From positions 930,001 to 994,000 of the forward strand of contig JACCLO010000004.1 in assembly GCA_029448655.1 (NCBI GenBank): DNA of 64,000 bases, in the 5' to 3' direction. The stretch comes from Wolfiporia cocos (lineage: Eukaryota; Basidiomycota; Agaricomycetes; Polyporales; Phaeolaceae). Of this stretch, positions 34,659-45,172 are shown one piece after another. The translations under genes and the position numbers were made by a program. The notes below the pieces were generated by a model, which saw only the letters and a list, made by a program, of their open reading frames with translations, ran no database searches and was not told the origin of the DNA. Position 1 is the stretch's first letter; every line of letters starts with the position of its first letter.

Positions 34659-34664
34659 ACTGTG

Positions 34665-35211
34665 TATCACAATACGACATGCCGTGATATACCAGGGCCT
34701 CAGCCCGTCCACCATATGCTAAGGCGATCCTGTAAGGGAGAGCCGGAGTGTACCGTCGTAACGTCGAGTGCCAGTCGTTAGGTGCTAACCACAGACTAGC
34801 AGACGAGGGGAGAGAGGAGGCAGGCTGGCACGCAGAGGGTATGTCGCAAAGGGGCCTTGATGCCCATCGATGAGATTATTAGTTCTGAGGTGTAAGCCTC
34901 AGAACGCTAAGACTAAATACATGGGGCGTACTACTGCTAAGGAGCCTACCCTAAACAACGGGGTCCGTGCATAGCCAGTAAGGGCGTAACTAGGGGTGTC
35001 GTCATGTATCTATGTCAGGTGATGTGGTAGCCTAGCGCTGACCAGGCACTAGCTACTATGGTCATCTTATCTTATCTACCTACGGAGGCGCTGGCTGGCA
35101 CGTAGCGCTGGTACAGTCGCATGAGGGTTGGGGTGCTCACGCAGAGCCCGGAGAACCTGCAATAAACCTGTAAAAAATGGGAGCGAGTCCCAGACCTTCC
35201 AGTCTGTGACA
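34665..35211 (-). repeat. Solo LTR at the 3' end of LTR D, TSD CTGTG
   Basis: It is 547 bp, TATCACAATAC...CAGTCTGTGACA, flanked by CTGTG at 34660-34664 and 35212-35216. It inserted into the right duplication of the 33730 LTR, three bases before the end of LTR D. The minus-strand inverted repeat is at 34882-34905. Confidence 0.92.
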
Positions 35212-35219
35212 CTGTGTCA

Positions 35220-35701
35220 GGAAACACGGTCGCTGCTTTCTTGCTGAAGACGTGCGTGAAGTCTTTCAGGTGTTCAGGGATGGTGTCTTCCGTGGGTCCC
35301 CCCTTTGCTGCCTTGGAGAGCTCTTGGGATTTCATCATCGCCTTGCATATATGGGAGAGGGCGGCAACTCTCTATTGGAATCATTTCGGGGTTTCGGTTT
35401 TGGGAGCGATCAGCTTCTTGGTTCAGACAAATCTCCTCAATAGCTGGCACTCTTCATCTGAGACAGGTTCTCAACTGGTTGTCGAGTGTTGGTAGAGCCG
35501 AAACCCTTATCCCCTCTCTGTTTCATCGAGTTCCTTCACCTGGACTACTTCGGGGGTGAGGGCTTGTTCGAATATTATTTGCGCGATGCGCATTCCAGGA
35601 ATGATACGGTGGGGTGTCGTCAACTGGTTGAACAGGATGACTTGGACCTCCCCGCGGTAGCCGGGGTTGATTACCCCTGCCCCGACCGTGAGCCCATGTT
35701 T
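35220..35701 (-). pseudogene. Element C Pol: dUTPase C-terminal half and start of RT
   Basis: On the minus strand, starting at 35701, the frame reads dUTPase motif 3 (GVINPGYRGEVQVILFN), motif 4 (PGMRIAQIIFEQ) and a motif 5-like ERG...KGFGST with a 1-base frame break. A linker with further breaks follows, then EHLKDFTHVFSKKAATVFP, the beginning of a gypsy RT. It stops at the LTR D target site and resumes at 18444. The other half of the dUTPase is at 36579-36740, separated by the solo LTR 35707-36573. Confidence 0.82.
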
Positions 35702-35706
35702 GAGTG

Positions 35707-36573
35707 TGTCACAGATTTTGTGACGTTAGGCTAACTTGCCATACCCCGGGCTCGAACCCCGGTCCTCTTGTCTCATGTCACATGATCAGTGCTCTGTAGT
35801 GTAGTGGTATGGACATAACCCAGTAGCTAATACATAGGTCAAGTGATATGGCTTAGTCAGCGGTGCTACAGTGTCACAGAACATTGTGGCATGCCCTCGG
35901 TAGAGGTAACGTGACCGGTAGATAAGATAATAGGACTCGTCGTTAGATAAGTAGGGCGGTTAGCGCCATCCCCGGTCACATCAGTTACAATAGCGTTACC
36001 AGTAGTTACCATGGTCACAGGTGCACTGGCCCCTTCAGGGCAGGCACATGATAAGTGATACGCCATGTACTTAGAGTAGCGACGTCTGTGGTTTACCCCT
36101 CAGACGTATCATTCTCACCCACAGGGCTAGTCCCTAGTTCCTCGCCACTTGTGTGCTGGGCTGCGCCCACTCTAAGTCTGACTGAACTGGTGTTAGGGCC
36201 TGCGTCGACACTTAGGATCTTCAAGCAAGGCCCAGTATCACGGTATGAGGGATCCGTGATATACAGTGCCTGCGCACGGTCCCTTACTTTAGGGCCAGTA
36301 CTTACAGTAGTAGTGTGCGTGACTCATGTATATAAGCCTGCGACTGAGGACTTACATCCTCAGTCTTGATATCATCGGCGTAGGGGCGTGTCCCTTCAGA
36401 TTATCCTCCATACCTCTGCGTGCTAGGCTGGAAGCCGACATACTACTTAGTTATGATCTGCCTATGGGTATAGCAACACCCATCCAGCCGCCCTTCAAGA
36501 CTTAGGTCTTGCGCCTTAGACGTTAGGTCTTAGGCCCCGGGCATGAGCCGTACGTATGACATATTCTGTGTCA
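35707..36573 (+). repeat. Solo LTR inside the dUTPase of element C, TSD GAGTG
   Basis: It runs TGTCACAGATTTTG...TTCTGTGTCA, flanked by GAGTG at 35702-35706 and 36574-36578. Its U3 has a tRNA-like segment (35740-35812). TATATAAG lies near 36330, with inverted repeat GACTGAGGA/TCCTCAGTC at 36342-36365. Holds 35872-36261. Family as 44097-44552. Confidence 0.93.
35872..36261 (+). repeat. Solo LTR inside 35707-36573, TSD TACAG
   Basis: It is 390 bp, TGTCACAGAACATTG...ATCCGTGATA, flanked by TACAG at 35867-35871 and 36262-36266. The inverted repeat is at about 36082-36107. It is the shortest solo LTR in the window, in the same family as 32077-32979. Confidence 0.92.
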
Positions 36574-36578
36574 GAGTG

Positions 36579-37699
36579 TGAGGCCTGAGCGCGAAGCTAT
36601 TCTTCCATAGGACCCTTTTGGAATTTCCATCCAGACTCCGGTGGGGATCGCTTTCCACCCCCCGGGGGCGATTTCATCATCTTTTGAGGCATATAGGTCG
36701 TACCCAATGGCACCATCAGTTCCCCTCATTGGGAGCTTCCCTTCGGGGGTTACTGTCATCTTGACAGTATCGAGTTGGATTATAGCGTTGGCTGTTCGGG
36801 TTTTCTCTGCTGGTTTGTCAGGAGTGACATCGATCTTTCCTGTTGCCCAATTGATGACGGGGCTTTCCCTTTTCAACCAATTGTATCCAAGGATCATTTC
36901 TTCTTTTCCAATGTTTCCTATGAGGAAGCGGACTTTGCATTCCTTCCCTCCATACTCGATGGGGAAGAAGACTTCCCAATCTACCTGCCCATCTTTGTTG
37001 GTGGTTCTGTCGACGTTTTGGATGGTGATTGGGTTTTTCAGAGGTTGAGTCATGATCCGGTGTCGGATGACGAGTTTTGAATGGATTAGGGAGGACATGG
37101 CTCCTGAGTCAATGAGGGCGTTCACTTTCACAGTTTTCTGCAGCTTTAGGGTTACAGGGATAAACAGCGATCGGTCGCGTTCATACGAGGTAATTACATG
37201 GGCTGCGCTTTCGGGAGGTAAGACCGTGTGCTTCCTCCCTACTCGAAATCCTGGTCATCAAGGATTTGGGCAAGGAATGAGGAGTTCTTAGCCTTGAGGA
37301 TTCGGATCGCGTTAACTGCCTCCTCTACTGCCGTGGCTCCATCGTCCTCATCCTCGGTGTCTTCTTCTTCCATGTGGGTGGTGGAGGTCTCCTCTTCTAC
37401 TGCTTCTGCCTTCTGAGCTCTACACTTGGTGGGGGCCTTCTTCTTTCGCTTCGGGCAGTTGCTGGAGAGATGGCCCTTCTCTTTGCAACTGAAGCACTGT
37501 CCTTCGGTTTGGAGCTTGCATCGCTCTTCTGTGGACATTCGATTGACGTCCATTGCATTTGGGTCTTTCGCAGGGACCGGCGTGGCTGGGGCGCTAGGTC
37601 CCTTGGCTCACCACTGGGGTTTCTTCTTGGGATCTCCTCATCCCTTGATGAATGTGTTATAATTGTTCTCGTTGACGGACGCTTGTTTCATCCAGTCGG
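36579..37699 (-). pseudogene. Element C: Gag zinc knuckle, protease and first half of dUTPase
   Basis: The minus strand has the CCHC knuckle CFSCKEKGHLSSNC (about 37450-37495), a charged linker (EEEDTEDEDD), then a protease with LIDSGAMSSLIHSKLV (about 37075-37125) and ILGYNWL. Directly after the protease comes dUTPase motif 1 (GAIGYDLYAS) and motif 2 (SYGRIASRSGLTL). RT follows only after the dUTPase, so this family carries dUTPase between protease and RT, unlike element B. Confidence 0.87.
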
Positions 37700-38275
37700 T
37701 GTCACAGACTTATGTCTGTGCTACCCCTGGGCTCAGGGGGAACCATACACGCTGCAAAGGCGAGACCGCAAGTCACCACGCCAGCGCTGAACACAGTGGC
37801 ACAACAGGGGAAGGTGACGACCCCTTACCCTTGGCATACGCCAAGGTAGCGATGGCGGCTCACAGTCAAGTGCAACAAGATGTGGGCCCTGGGCCAGCAG
37901 GCATCACAGCAATAGTAAGAGAGGAGTTACACACTCATTGACGAGAATCTAAAGGATGGGGAGTAAGCCCCATCCACTGCTACTTAAGTACATGTGGATC
38001 CAGTGGTACTAGCTATCCTAAAGTACAGGCCCGTGTGTGAGTAACTACGAGTGACTGTGATGTAACGCTACATGTAACTAAGAGGTGACCTATCACATGG
38101 CGTACCTGGCACGCGCGCTGCCTGAAGAGCGCTCGCCTACATGGTCAGGTGATCGGTGGAGGTATCTAGGGCACGACAGAGAGGAAACTAAAGTGAGCGG
38201 AGCGCGCGCGTGTGCAGCGGCGCCCATACAACAATAGAAAGAGATGCAGGTACCCCCCAGAGATGATCCGTGACA
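37700..38275 (-). repeat. Solo LTR inside the Gag of element C, TSD GTCGG
   Basis: It is 576 bp, TGTCACAGACTT...ATCCGTGACA, flanked by GTCGG at 37695-37699 and 38276-38280. The minus-strand inverted repeat GGATGGGG/CCCCATCC is at 37954-37975. Family as 6345. Confidence 0.94.
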
Positions 38276-38280
38276 GTCGG

Positions 38281-39466
38281 TGAGGGTTATGACGGGGGGA
38301 ACAATGTTTATGATGTGCGTGATGAGTGCGGGTCTGATGGCTCTCTTGTATAAGGTGACAAGGAGCGGGTTGCACTGTTGTCGGTCCAGCCCCGTTTTCC
38401 CTACGAGGTTATCGAATTCGATGTTGAAGTCGTCGATGTTTTTCTTTTCTTGTCTGAGATCGAAGAGGTCATCATTGGTTTTCTGTTTTTCCTCGATCGG
38501 TTCGAATGCGGCATTGAATTCTGCGCTAAACTGGAGTAGTGTAGGGAGGATGAATGCTCCCGTTGCCGGGTCTGTGTGTTTGGCATAGTAATTCTCCTTC
38601 CACTGGTCCACTCGGTCGCTCCCTCGAATGTAGGACATGATGAAAAGGATCTTCTGATCGTCGGTTTGGTAGTCTGCTGTGAACATGGTGAACCATGTGT
38701 TGCAATCATTCTTGAAGCGCTGTAGCTTCTTTCGTTCTCCCTTAAACGGTTCGGGAGTGGCGAGCTTTATGCAGTTCCCTCGGGCTGGTGGGGCGAGCTG
38801 TGCACCCCATCCTGCAAGGTTCCCTCCGCCCGGGGGGCCTCCTCCGCCTGGTGGTTCTCCTCCGCCTGGCAGTCCTCCTGGATTGCCTCCTGCACCACCT
38901 GCTGGATTACCGGCGCCGCCCGGGGGACCTCCGCCCCTGGGGGGACCTCCCCCTCCAGGAACTCCTCCTCCTCCAGGTGCTCCTGCTCTGGTGGGGTTTG
39001 TTCCATCAAGATTTCCGGGTAGCGGATTATTAGCTGCCGGAGGGATATTGGCCATTCCCCCTGTGCCCTGGCTCGTGCCACTGCTTCCCAAAACAGTACC
39101 TCCGCCCAAGGTTGTACTTCCCATACCCATGCCTCCTCCGGTGGGGGTGGGGTTCGCTGTCTGTCCTCTGAGTTGTCCATTGCCTGTTCGAGATATGGTG
39201 ATGGTTAGTGTCATTAAATCTGCGATGGTTCCGAAGCGTTCGAAAGCAGCTCGCATCTGCTCCCAAGGGTTGTTCGATGATGGGGGTAGTTGTACTCACA
39301 AGGGAACGCGTTTATCTGAAGTCAGGACAGTGAGATATCCTCCCTTCATGAAGAATCCTGCGGGGGGATCTCTCCACTCGTGTTTCTCTTCATAGTAGAT
39401 ACGTCTGTATATTTCAGGGAGCAGGTGGATCAACCAGTTCGGGAGATCCAGGTCAAAGCGTTGCAT
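38281..39466 (-). pseudogene. Gag of element C, capsid part
   Basis: The frame begins at an ATG near 39466 (MQRFDLDLPNW), has an in-frame TGA at about 39297, and continues SSNNPWEQMRAAFERFGTIADLM. A long glycine/proline-rich stretch follows (about 38770-39060), then the capsid domain (CIKLATPEPFKGERKKLQRFKN-like start, FDLRQEKKNIDDFNIEFDNL). It runs into the solo LTR target GTCGG at 38280. The TGA overlaps a GTGAGT, so a short intron ending before ATGCGAGC is an alternative reading. Confidence 0.82.
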
Positions 39467-39490
39467 GGACTTGCACTTTGGTAAGTGAGT

Positions 39491-40150
39491 CTGTTAAAAG
39501 CTTGACCTTCTGTTACGGACCGAATATCCGTTCAGCTGAAATAACGAAGTCGAGTTACTCAGCGTATCGAGTAGCGCACTACTCGTCGGACTCAGCAGAG
39601 TCAAGCGTCGATATACTAGCTGCAGGCTCAATTGCTCAAGCATTTGAGAATGAGTATAAGATCCTTATAATTCAACAAGGTCAAGCTGAGGAGCTCGACC
39701 GGTATTTACAGCAGGGTTTTTATACTACGATTCTGTAATCGGGGTCATAGTGTCCTTGGTACTGCTACCACTAAGTCCATAAGGTTAGTACGCTATGATA
39801 ACTAAGCTGAAATGTTGCGGTTGAGCGCAACAGTGGCTGAAACGCAGAAGCTCTGTGGTTATACACAAGATATCAGCTAGAACCTGATACGCTACGAGAC
39901 TATGGGTTTAGGGCTGTTGTACATGAAACGGGGGTCGCTGGTTGAACAGGGAACCCTGGAAATAAACACACGGCGATGTGGTTGAACGCTAAGTCCTCTT
40001 CTCCAGTGAGGCGTCAAAGATACACGAAATTGTACGGACTGTAACAGGTATCGCCCTTCTTAGTATTGCGACTCCCCCTAAAGACAACACTAGGCCCCTT
40101 AGAAGACAGTTCCAGCGGTTGGGTATGACTACAGAGGCAAGTCTGTGTCA
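39491..40150 (-). repeat. Probable 5' LTR of element C
   Basis: It lies directly upstream (minus sense) of Gag and is bounded by TGTTAAAAGC (39491) and CAAGTCTGTGTCA (about 40150), TG...CA ends. TATAAAA is on the minus strand near 39725. No second copy is present because the 3' half of C is lost, so this cannot be confirmed by LTR pairing. A plus-strand frame of 86 codons at 39478-39738 has no recognisable domain. Confidence 0.45.
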
Positions 40151-40230
40151 AAAAGATGGGTGTGGTTAATGTATGTGTCACGGTTTTTGAGGTCTCACAC
40201 TAAGCCCCTTTACCCGGGCTCGAACCAGCG

Positions 40231-41254
40231 TGTCACAATTCCTGTGACATTTAGGTACACCCCCACCGGGGCTCGAACTCGCGTACTTACGTCTAGTAGT
40301 CACGTGTCCTGTTCGCTGCGTAGTATAGTGGACCAGTAGTTACAACGTTTGCGCCCCCTGACACAGACTTACAGAGGCTGTGCGACCTGCTATAGGCAGG
40401 GGAGAACCCCCGAGGTCTTGCGACGAGATGACGGCGAGCAGCGATGTATGCAGAGGCATTCCCGCGGATATGACTTGATCATCGCATAGGATACTTGCAT
40501 AGTCGAGTCGCTACCAGTCAAGCAGTAGAGGACGCCCTAAGGCGAGTCGCACGGCGCACATGTGAGAGAGGAGCCAGAGGCCCAAAGTCGAGAATCTTAA
40601 GGATGGGGAGTAAGCCCCATTCCGTCGTATCTTATATACATGCAAGAACAGTACGCTAAGTGTCTACCCTTAAGTGCTGGCCTGTGCGCAGCACCGCCCT
40701 AACAGCTGAGGTAAGTAAGTACGTAAGCGAGACATGTGATACATTTGTGTGACGTGTAACGTGAGTGTGATGAGGCGCACGCTACCCTACAGCGCTAACC
40801 TAACAATCAGGTGACCAACAAGCTAGAGAGACGCACATGGAGGTGGCTGAGGCATAGAGGAGCGGCGTACGCCTAGCGCCGCCCGTATAACCTATAGCGA
40901 GGGTTGTTACTATATCCCCCTGGATATTTTGTGACACCCCCCTTGGTTATCACCTGACAGGCTTAGTCATACATACTAGCGCTTTCCCATAGTTATGCTC
41001 GGGCCTACTTTAGGGTAGCCACATCACCGAGTGTTGCGACGCATGTACATAGTCTGTCCACTGAGGTTGTTGGACCTCAGCTTGGTTATTGTACGTTTGG
41101 GGCGTGTCCCTCTTTACTCCATCTTATGCGTGCTAGTCTGGGGCCTTCTAGCGACAGCGTCTCTAGGGTTTGTGACATTACCTAGAGCGCCTTCCAAAAG
41201 GACGTCGTTAGCCCTTGACTCAGTCAATAGTGCGTATATGACAGTATTGTGTCA
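40231..41254 (+). repeat. Solo LTR in Z, TSD CAGCG/CAGCA
   Basis: It runs TGTCACAATTCCTG...GTATTGTGTCA, flanked by CAGCG (40226-40230) and CAGCA (41255-41259), one mismatch. It has a tRNA-like segment at 40245-40335 and an inverted repeat CTGAGGT/ACCTCAG near 41061-41080. Holds 40359-40936. Family as 46548-46986. Confidence 0.87.
40359..40936 (-). repeat. Solo LTR inside 40231-41254, TSD CCCCC
   Basis: It is 578 bp, TGACACAGACTTACAG...TTTTGTGACA, flanked by CCCCC at 40354-40358 and 40937-40941. The uninterrupted site is visible at 46665-46685 in a related LTR. The minus-strand inverted repeat is at about 40601-40623. Family as 6345. Confidence 0.88.
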
Positions 41255-41901
41255 CAGCAACCTCAGCCTCCCCTAGCGGCGATCTTGCCCCTTGGCCATG
41301 TACGGTACCCCACCGATCACGTGACCTATAGTAGATTAGATTAGATATCAGTGGACAGTAGTAGCGCCTGGCACTGCCCCTACTTACATAACCCATGCAC
41401 ATGATCTCATTATGCCACATATCATATGACTTATGCGAATGTTCTAGATACATAGGGTATTTCACATAGCACGCACAGACCATGCCTTTAGGGCGGGTCT
41501 TGATCTCATTAGTATACACTCCCTCATGTATATATATGCTATGTCTGAGGACTTACTCCTCAGACTGAATATCATTGGCAAGGGGCGCGTGTGCCCCCAG
41601 CCTTCTACTCTATATCTCACACTATCTGCTGCTCGTGACACTGCCCCGCCTTGTGACACAGTCTATCTGTGGGACTCACCACCTTATGGGTCTTGGAACA
41701 GACAAGGGGGTGAGGGTTCAATAGACAAGTGCAGCAGGGTGAGATGATCTTCTACGGCGGACGCCGAGAATGCTTGGGAGCCCTAATAGGGCTCCACTGG
41801 GAGTACTGAAGGTACTCCGCTGGGCACTCAAGGTTTGACAAGAAGAATAGAACTAAGATATCTGAGCATCTAGCTCAGGTCTTAAATATGTACAGGGATA
41901 G

Positions 41902-42356
41902 TGTCACAAACTGACATAGGACATACGCATATAACCTCAATACCACCCTATCTCCCGTATAGACGAGGTACAATGCCGTATAGACTCAGAGAGGGAGTCG
42001 CATAGCGAGGTGTGGTGGTTGGGTCTCAAGAGTGCACGCCTAGTGGTAGCAGTAAGAGGGGAAGCGCCCCCAACGACGAGATTGACAAGTCTGGGGAGTA
42101 AGCCCCAGACGACAAGCCTTATATACATGAGGAGATGCGCATGGCAGGCAGTAAGGCCCGCCCTAATGTGAGGGTCCGTGCGCTATCTACACAGCCTCTG
42201 CATACATAAGCCTATCACGTGACCTGGGTAGCCGCACTATGCTACGCAGTACCGTTACGCTACAAGATATCCTGTATTCTACGTCACGTGCCCATAGTAC
42301 CCTAAAGCCCTTGGTTTGAGACAGGGGGGGGTACCTATTTCTGAGAATTTGTGACA
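41902..42356 (-). repeat. Solo LTR inside 41654-45060, TSD GATAG
   Basis: It is 455 bp, TGTCACAAACTGAC...AATTTGTGACA, flanked by GATAG at 41897-41901 and 42357-42361. The minus-strand inverted repeat GTCTGGGG/CCCCAGAC is at 42089-42110. Family as 32236-32721. Confidence 0.93.
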
Positions 42357-42672
42357 GATAGGTCATGTGCTACTAACTAGTATGCCTACCCTAAACGAGT
42401 GGTCAGTGTGCCCTAACAGCGTATACTGATGAGTCACTACTCTACAATGACCGTGGTGGGCCGGTAATGGCCGGACCAATAGGAATAAAGAGTGTGGTGG
42501 TGTCACCTTGTGGTGGACATGTGGAAAGCGGGTGCAGCCTGGGTATAAGGAAGGCCGGAGGTCCGGTACCTTGAGGGACAATGGCTATTCGCCAGGCCCT
42601 TGATGACTCAGGCCGAGAAGGCCGAGTGTGATGTCATAAACCGGTGTTATGGACGGACCGGTGGTGACGTGG

Positions 42673-44044
42673 TAACACAAGTCGACATGCCTTGTGTACC
42701 CGGTCCTCTAGACCCTATCCCCATACACCAAGGGAGTCCTGTGAGGGAATACCGAGGCGTACCATCGTAACGTCAAGTGCCTGTCGTTAGGCGCTAACCA
42801 GCAGACTAGCAAGTGAGAGGAAAGGCGAGGCAGACGGTGCACGCAGAGGGTATGACAACAAGGGGCCTTGAGTGCCCAACGTTGAGATTGATAGTTCTGA
42901 GGTGTAAGCCTCAGAACCCTAGGACTATATACATGGGGCGTATGTCACAATCCTAGTGACGTGTCAGGGTGCCGGCGCAGAGTCCAAAGGGGAGCCCAAA
43001 CTAGAGGGCTATAAGCCAGTGGGGCGCATGTCAAACAGCAAGAGGCGAGTCTTCAGGAGGAAAGGACGGGGAATCACCCCCAAAGCATTTATCTGTACTT
43101 CTTAGATAGCTTCTTATATTGCTAAGTCTAAGGCCTTCAGGGCGCTTAGACCTACTGCTTATATACATGCAAGACCCTAATCTACTAGTCAATAGGTTAG
43201 CCCTAAAGTAGGAGGTCTGTGCGCATGGTATGGTGCCATAATGCCAGTAATGGCAGCATCTCTGTGTTATGATGGCGCCACAGTAATGTAGGCACCGACT
43301 TAGTAAAATGACTTTATATGTCATATGTCAATAGTCAGCGGGCTGCTTTATAATACCTGTATGGTAAGCGGGCTGCGCTAAGAATAACCTATGAAGTCAT
43401 ATTCTAGACCAGTAATGGTCTAGAGTTGAGATGAGGTCATTAATCCTATTTTTAAGGGATGACATCATTGTAAGCGAGGCCGTTGACAACCAACTATTTA
43501 CTTAGATAAGATAGTAACCTGAGACATAGCCACCTGTGATGGTACCTAGTCCCACTATCTAATCTAGAAAGTTAGTAGATCACGTGATCTCAATTGAGTA
43601 GGTCACGTGATCTGATAATCTTCTACCACCTTCCAGAGGCCTGGGCGTGGTAGAGGCTGTTGTGCTGAGTGCTGGAGGTCAATAGTACGACCGCTGCACG
43701 ACTTGAATTCTGAAGATAGAAAATATGAGGGGACGTCCCGGATAAATCCATGACAGCGTAGCAGTGTACTATAGCCTACCCTAAACGACATGGTCTGTGT
43801 GCAGCCTGTAAGGGCGTAACTAAGGGGACATCGTCATGTACATATGTCAGGTGATGTAGTAGCCTAGCGCTGACTAGGCGCTAGCTACTATGGTCATCTT
43901 ATCTAATCTACCTACAGAGGCACTGGCTGGTGCGTAGTGCTGGTACAAACGTACAGAGGGCTGGGGTGCTCGCACAGAGCCCAGGGAACCTGCAATAAAT
44001 CTGTAATAATTAGGAGCGATGCCTAGACCTCTCAGTCTGTGACA
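42673..44044 (-). repeat. Solo LTR inside 41654-45060, TSD CGTGG
   Basis: It runs TAACACAAGTC...CAGTCTGTGACA, flanked by CGTGG at 42668-42672 and 44045-44049. The minus-strand inverted repeat GTTCTGAGG/CCTCAGAAC is at 42894-42917. Holds 42943-43755. Family as 34665-35211. Confidence 0.92.
42943..43755 (-). repeat. Solo LTR inside 42673-44044, TSD GCGTA
   Basis: It is 813 bp, TGTCACAATCCTAG...ATCCATGACA, flanked by GCGTA at 42938-42942 and 43756-43760. A minus-strand TATA box lies near 43160 and an inverted repeat GTCTAAG/CTTAGAC at about 43125-43152. It contains further GC-poor repeats and no second copy in the window. Confidence 0.9.
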
Positions 44045-44096
44045 CGTGGGAGCAAGGCCTCAAGGCTAGCTCGGAGATTGGGCATTGCCGGCGATG

Positions 44097-44552
44097 TGTC
44101 ACGGTTTTCTACCTGACGTTGGGACAGTGTATTCCCCCGGGGTCGAACCCCGGTCCTCTTAGTATCTAGTCACATGTTAAGGCTGTCAAGTAGTGTAGCG
44201 GTTATCTTCTGTACCTTAGTTGTCACGTTACAAGGACACATGACAGTAGCTTAGTCAGCGGCGTCGCGGCGCCTGCGCACGGGCCTTTACTTTAGGGTCG
44301 GTACTTACAGTAGTACGGTGCGCTTGACATGTATATAAGCTAGCGACTGAGGTCTTACAACCTCAGTCTTGTTATTGTCGGCATTGGGGCGTGTCCCACA
44401 GTCTTACTCTTCTGCGTGCTCTGCTGGCCCAACCATCGACACTCTACTTAGTCTTTGGTCTCTCTTAGCCAGCGCCACTAGGACAACTGGCTACTTAGGC
44501 ATTGCGCCTTCGGTCCTAGGGCATAAGCCGTACGTCGTAGATAACTGCGTCA
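44097..44552 (+). repeat. Solo LTR inside 41654-45060, TSD CGATG
   Basis: It is 456 bp, TGTCACGGTTTTCTAC...TAACTGCGTCA, flanked by CGATG at 44092-44096 and 44553-44557. The U3 has the B-box-like GGGGTCGAACCCCGG near 44140. The inverted repeat GACTGAGGT/ACCTCAGTC is at 44345-44368. Family as 35707-36573. Confidence 0.93.
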
Positions 44553-45172
44553 CGATGGAAGCACGGAGGTTGCGTAGAGCCGGGACTAGAAGCCCAGAGG
44601 TTGCATGGGACCGGTGATGGTAGCACGGAGCTATGGAAGTGCCGGTGATGCGTGATGGTCGTCAGGCTTCACAGCTAGATGGACCGATGTGCATGGAGCT
44701 TAGTCAGCTATTGTGCCATGTTGCCATTATTATGCGAGTGGCGCTCGCTGACATACAGAGCCTGGTCGACTTGTGGACTCTAGACTTTATGACGTGGTGT
44801 GACATAGCTGGGCTGGACTTGTATGATGTAGTACCTGATAGGCACAGCGAAGCACGTTGCCATATTGGTGTAGTCAGTTAGTCGTAAGCTGGCATATCAC
44901 ATGTGGGTTAAGGCCTATTCGGCCATAAGGTTCCGTTGTATAACCTCAGCAGGTGCGGCATGGTGGGATAAGTCCCGGATAACTTCGTAGAGGCTGTGGA
45001 AAGGCCAGATAATGTGCTATAATTGTGCAAAAATATGCTATATGTCCCAAATCTGTGACACCTTGCTAGTCTGGGTATTCAACATATCAACACCCTCGCT
45101 AGCACGACTTAGGCTGACCATGGGTCTTAGGGGTTGGGCAGTAGACACAGAAGTGAAGTCTGTGTCAGTATG

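Larger units (their letters stand above)
18445..35219 (+). repeat. Solo LTR D, TSD GGAAA, expanded to 16.8 kb by nested insertions
   Basis: It starts TGTCACAGTACTT at 18445 after GGAAA (18440-18444) and ends GTGTCA at 35219 before GGAAA (35220-35224). Its own pieces are 18445-18631, 30814-30847, 31495-31747, 33644-33729 and the last bases 35217-35219, together about 560 bp. TATTTAAG lies near 31570, followed by a 10-bp inverted repeat (31583-31592/31598-31607). It hosts element B and six solo-LTR insertions and splits element C. Confidence 0.9.
41654..45060 (-). repeat. Solo LTR in Z, TSD CCTTG, holding four other solo LTRs
   Basis: It runs TGACACAGTCTATC...AATCTGTGACA, flanked by CCTTG at 41649-41653 and 45061-45065. 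Own pieces are 41654-41901, 42362-42672, 44050-44096 and 44558-45060. The minus strand shows GGTGAGTCCCACAG and TATTTAAG near 41885. Its 5' end matches TGTCACAGATTTGGGACAT of elements A and B. Confidence 0.92.
40176..45167 (+). repeat. Solo LTR Z, TSD GTATG, expanded to 5 kb by nested insertions
   Basis: It starts TGTCACGGTTTTTG after GTATG (40171-40175) and ends GAAGTCTGTGTCA before GTATG (45168-45172). Its own pieces are 40176-40230, 41260-41653 and 45066-45167. The inverted repeat GTCTGAGGA/TCCTCAGAC at 41543-41565 follows a TATA near 41530. It hosts 40231-41254 and 41654-45060. Confidence 0.92.

Noticed and set aside
35740..35812. Calling a tRNA gene in the LTR U3
   Set aside because: T-arm and acceptor-like pairing exist, but the D arm and anticodon arm do not fold properly. 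The unit recurs only inside LTRs.
38679..39395. Plus-strand proline-rich frame
   Set aside because: It is the reverse strand of the glycine/proline-rich Gag of element C, where the minus strand carries the recognisable capsid and zinc knuckle.
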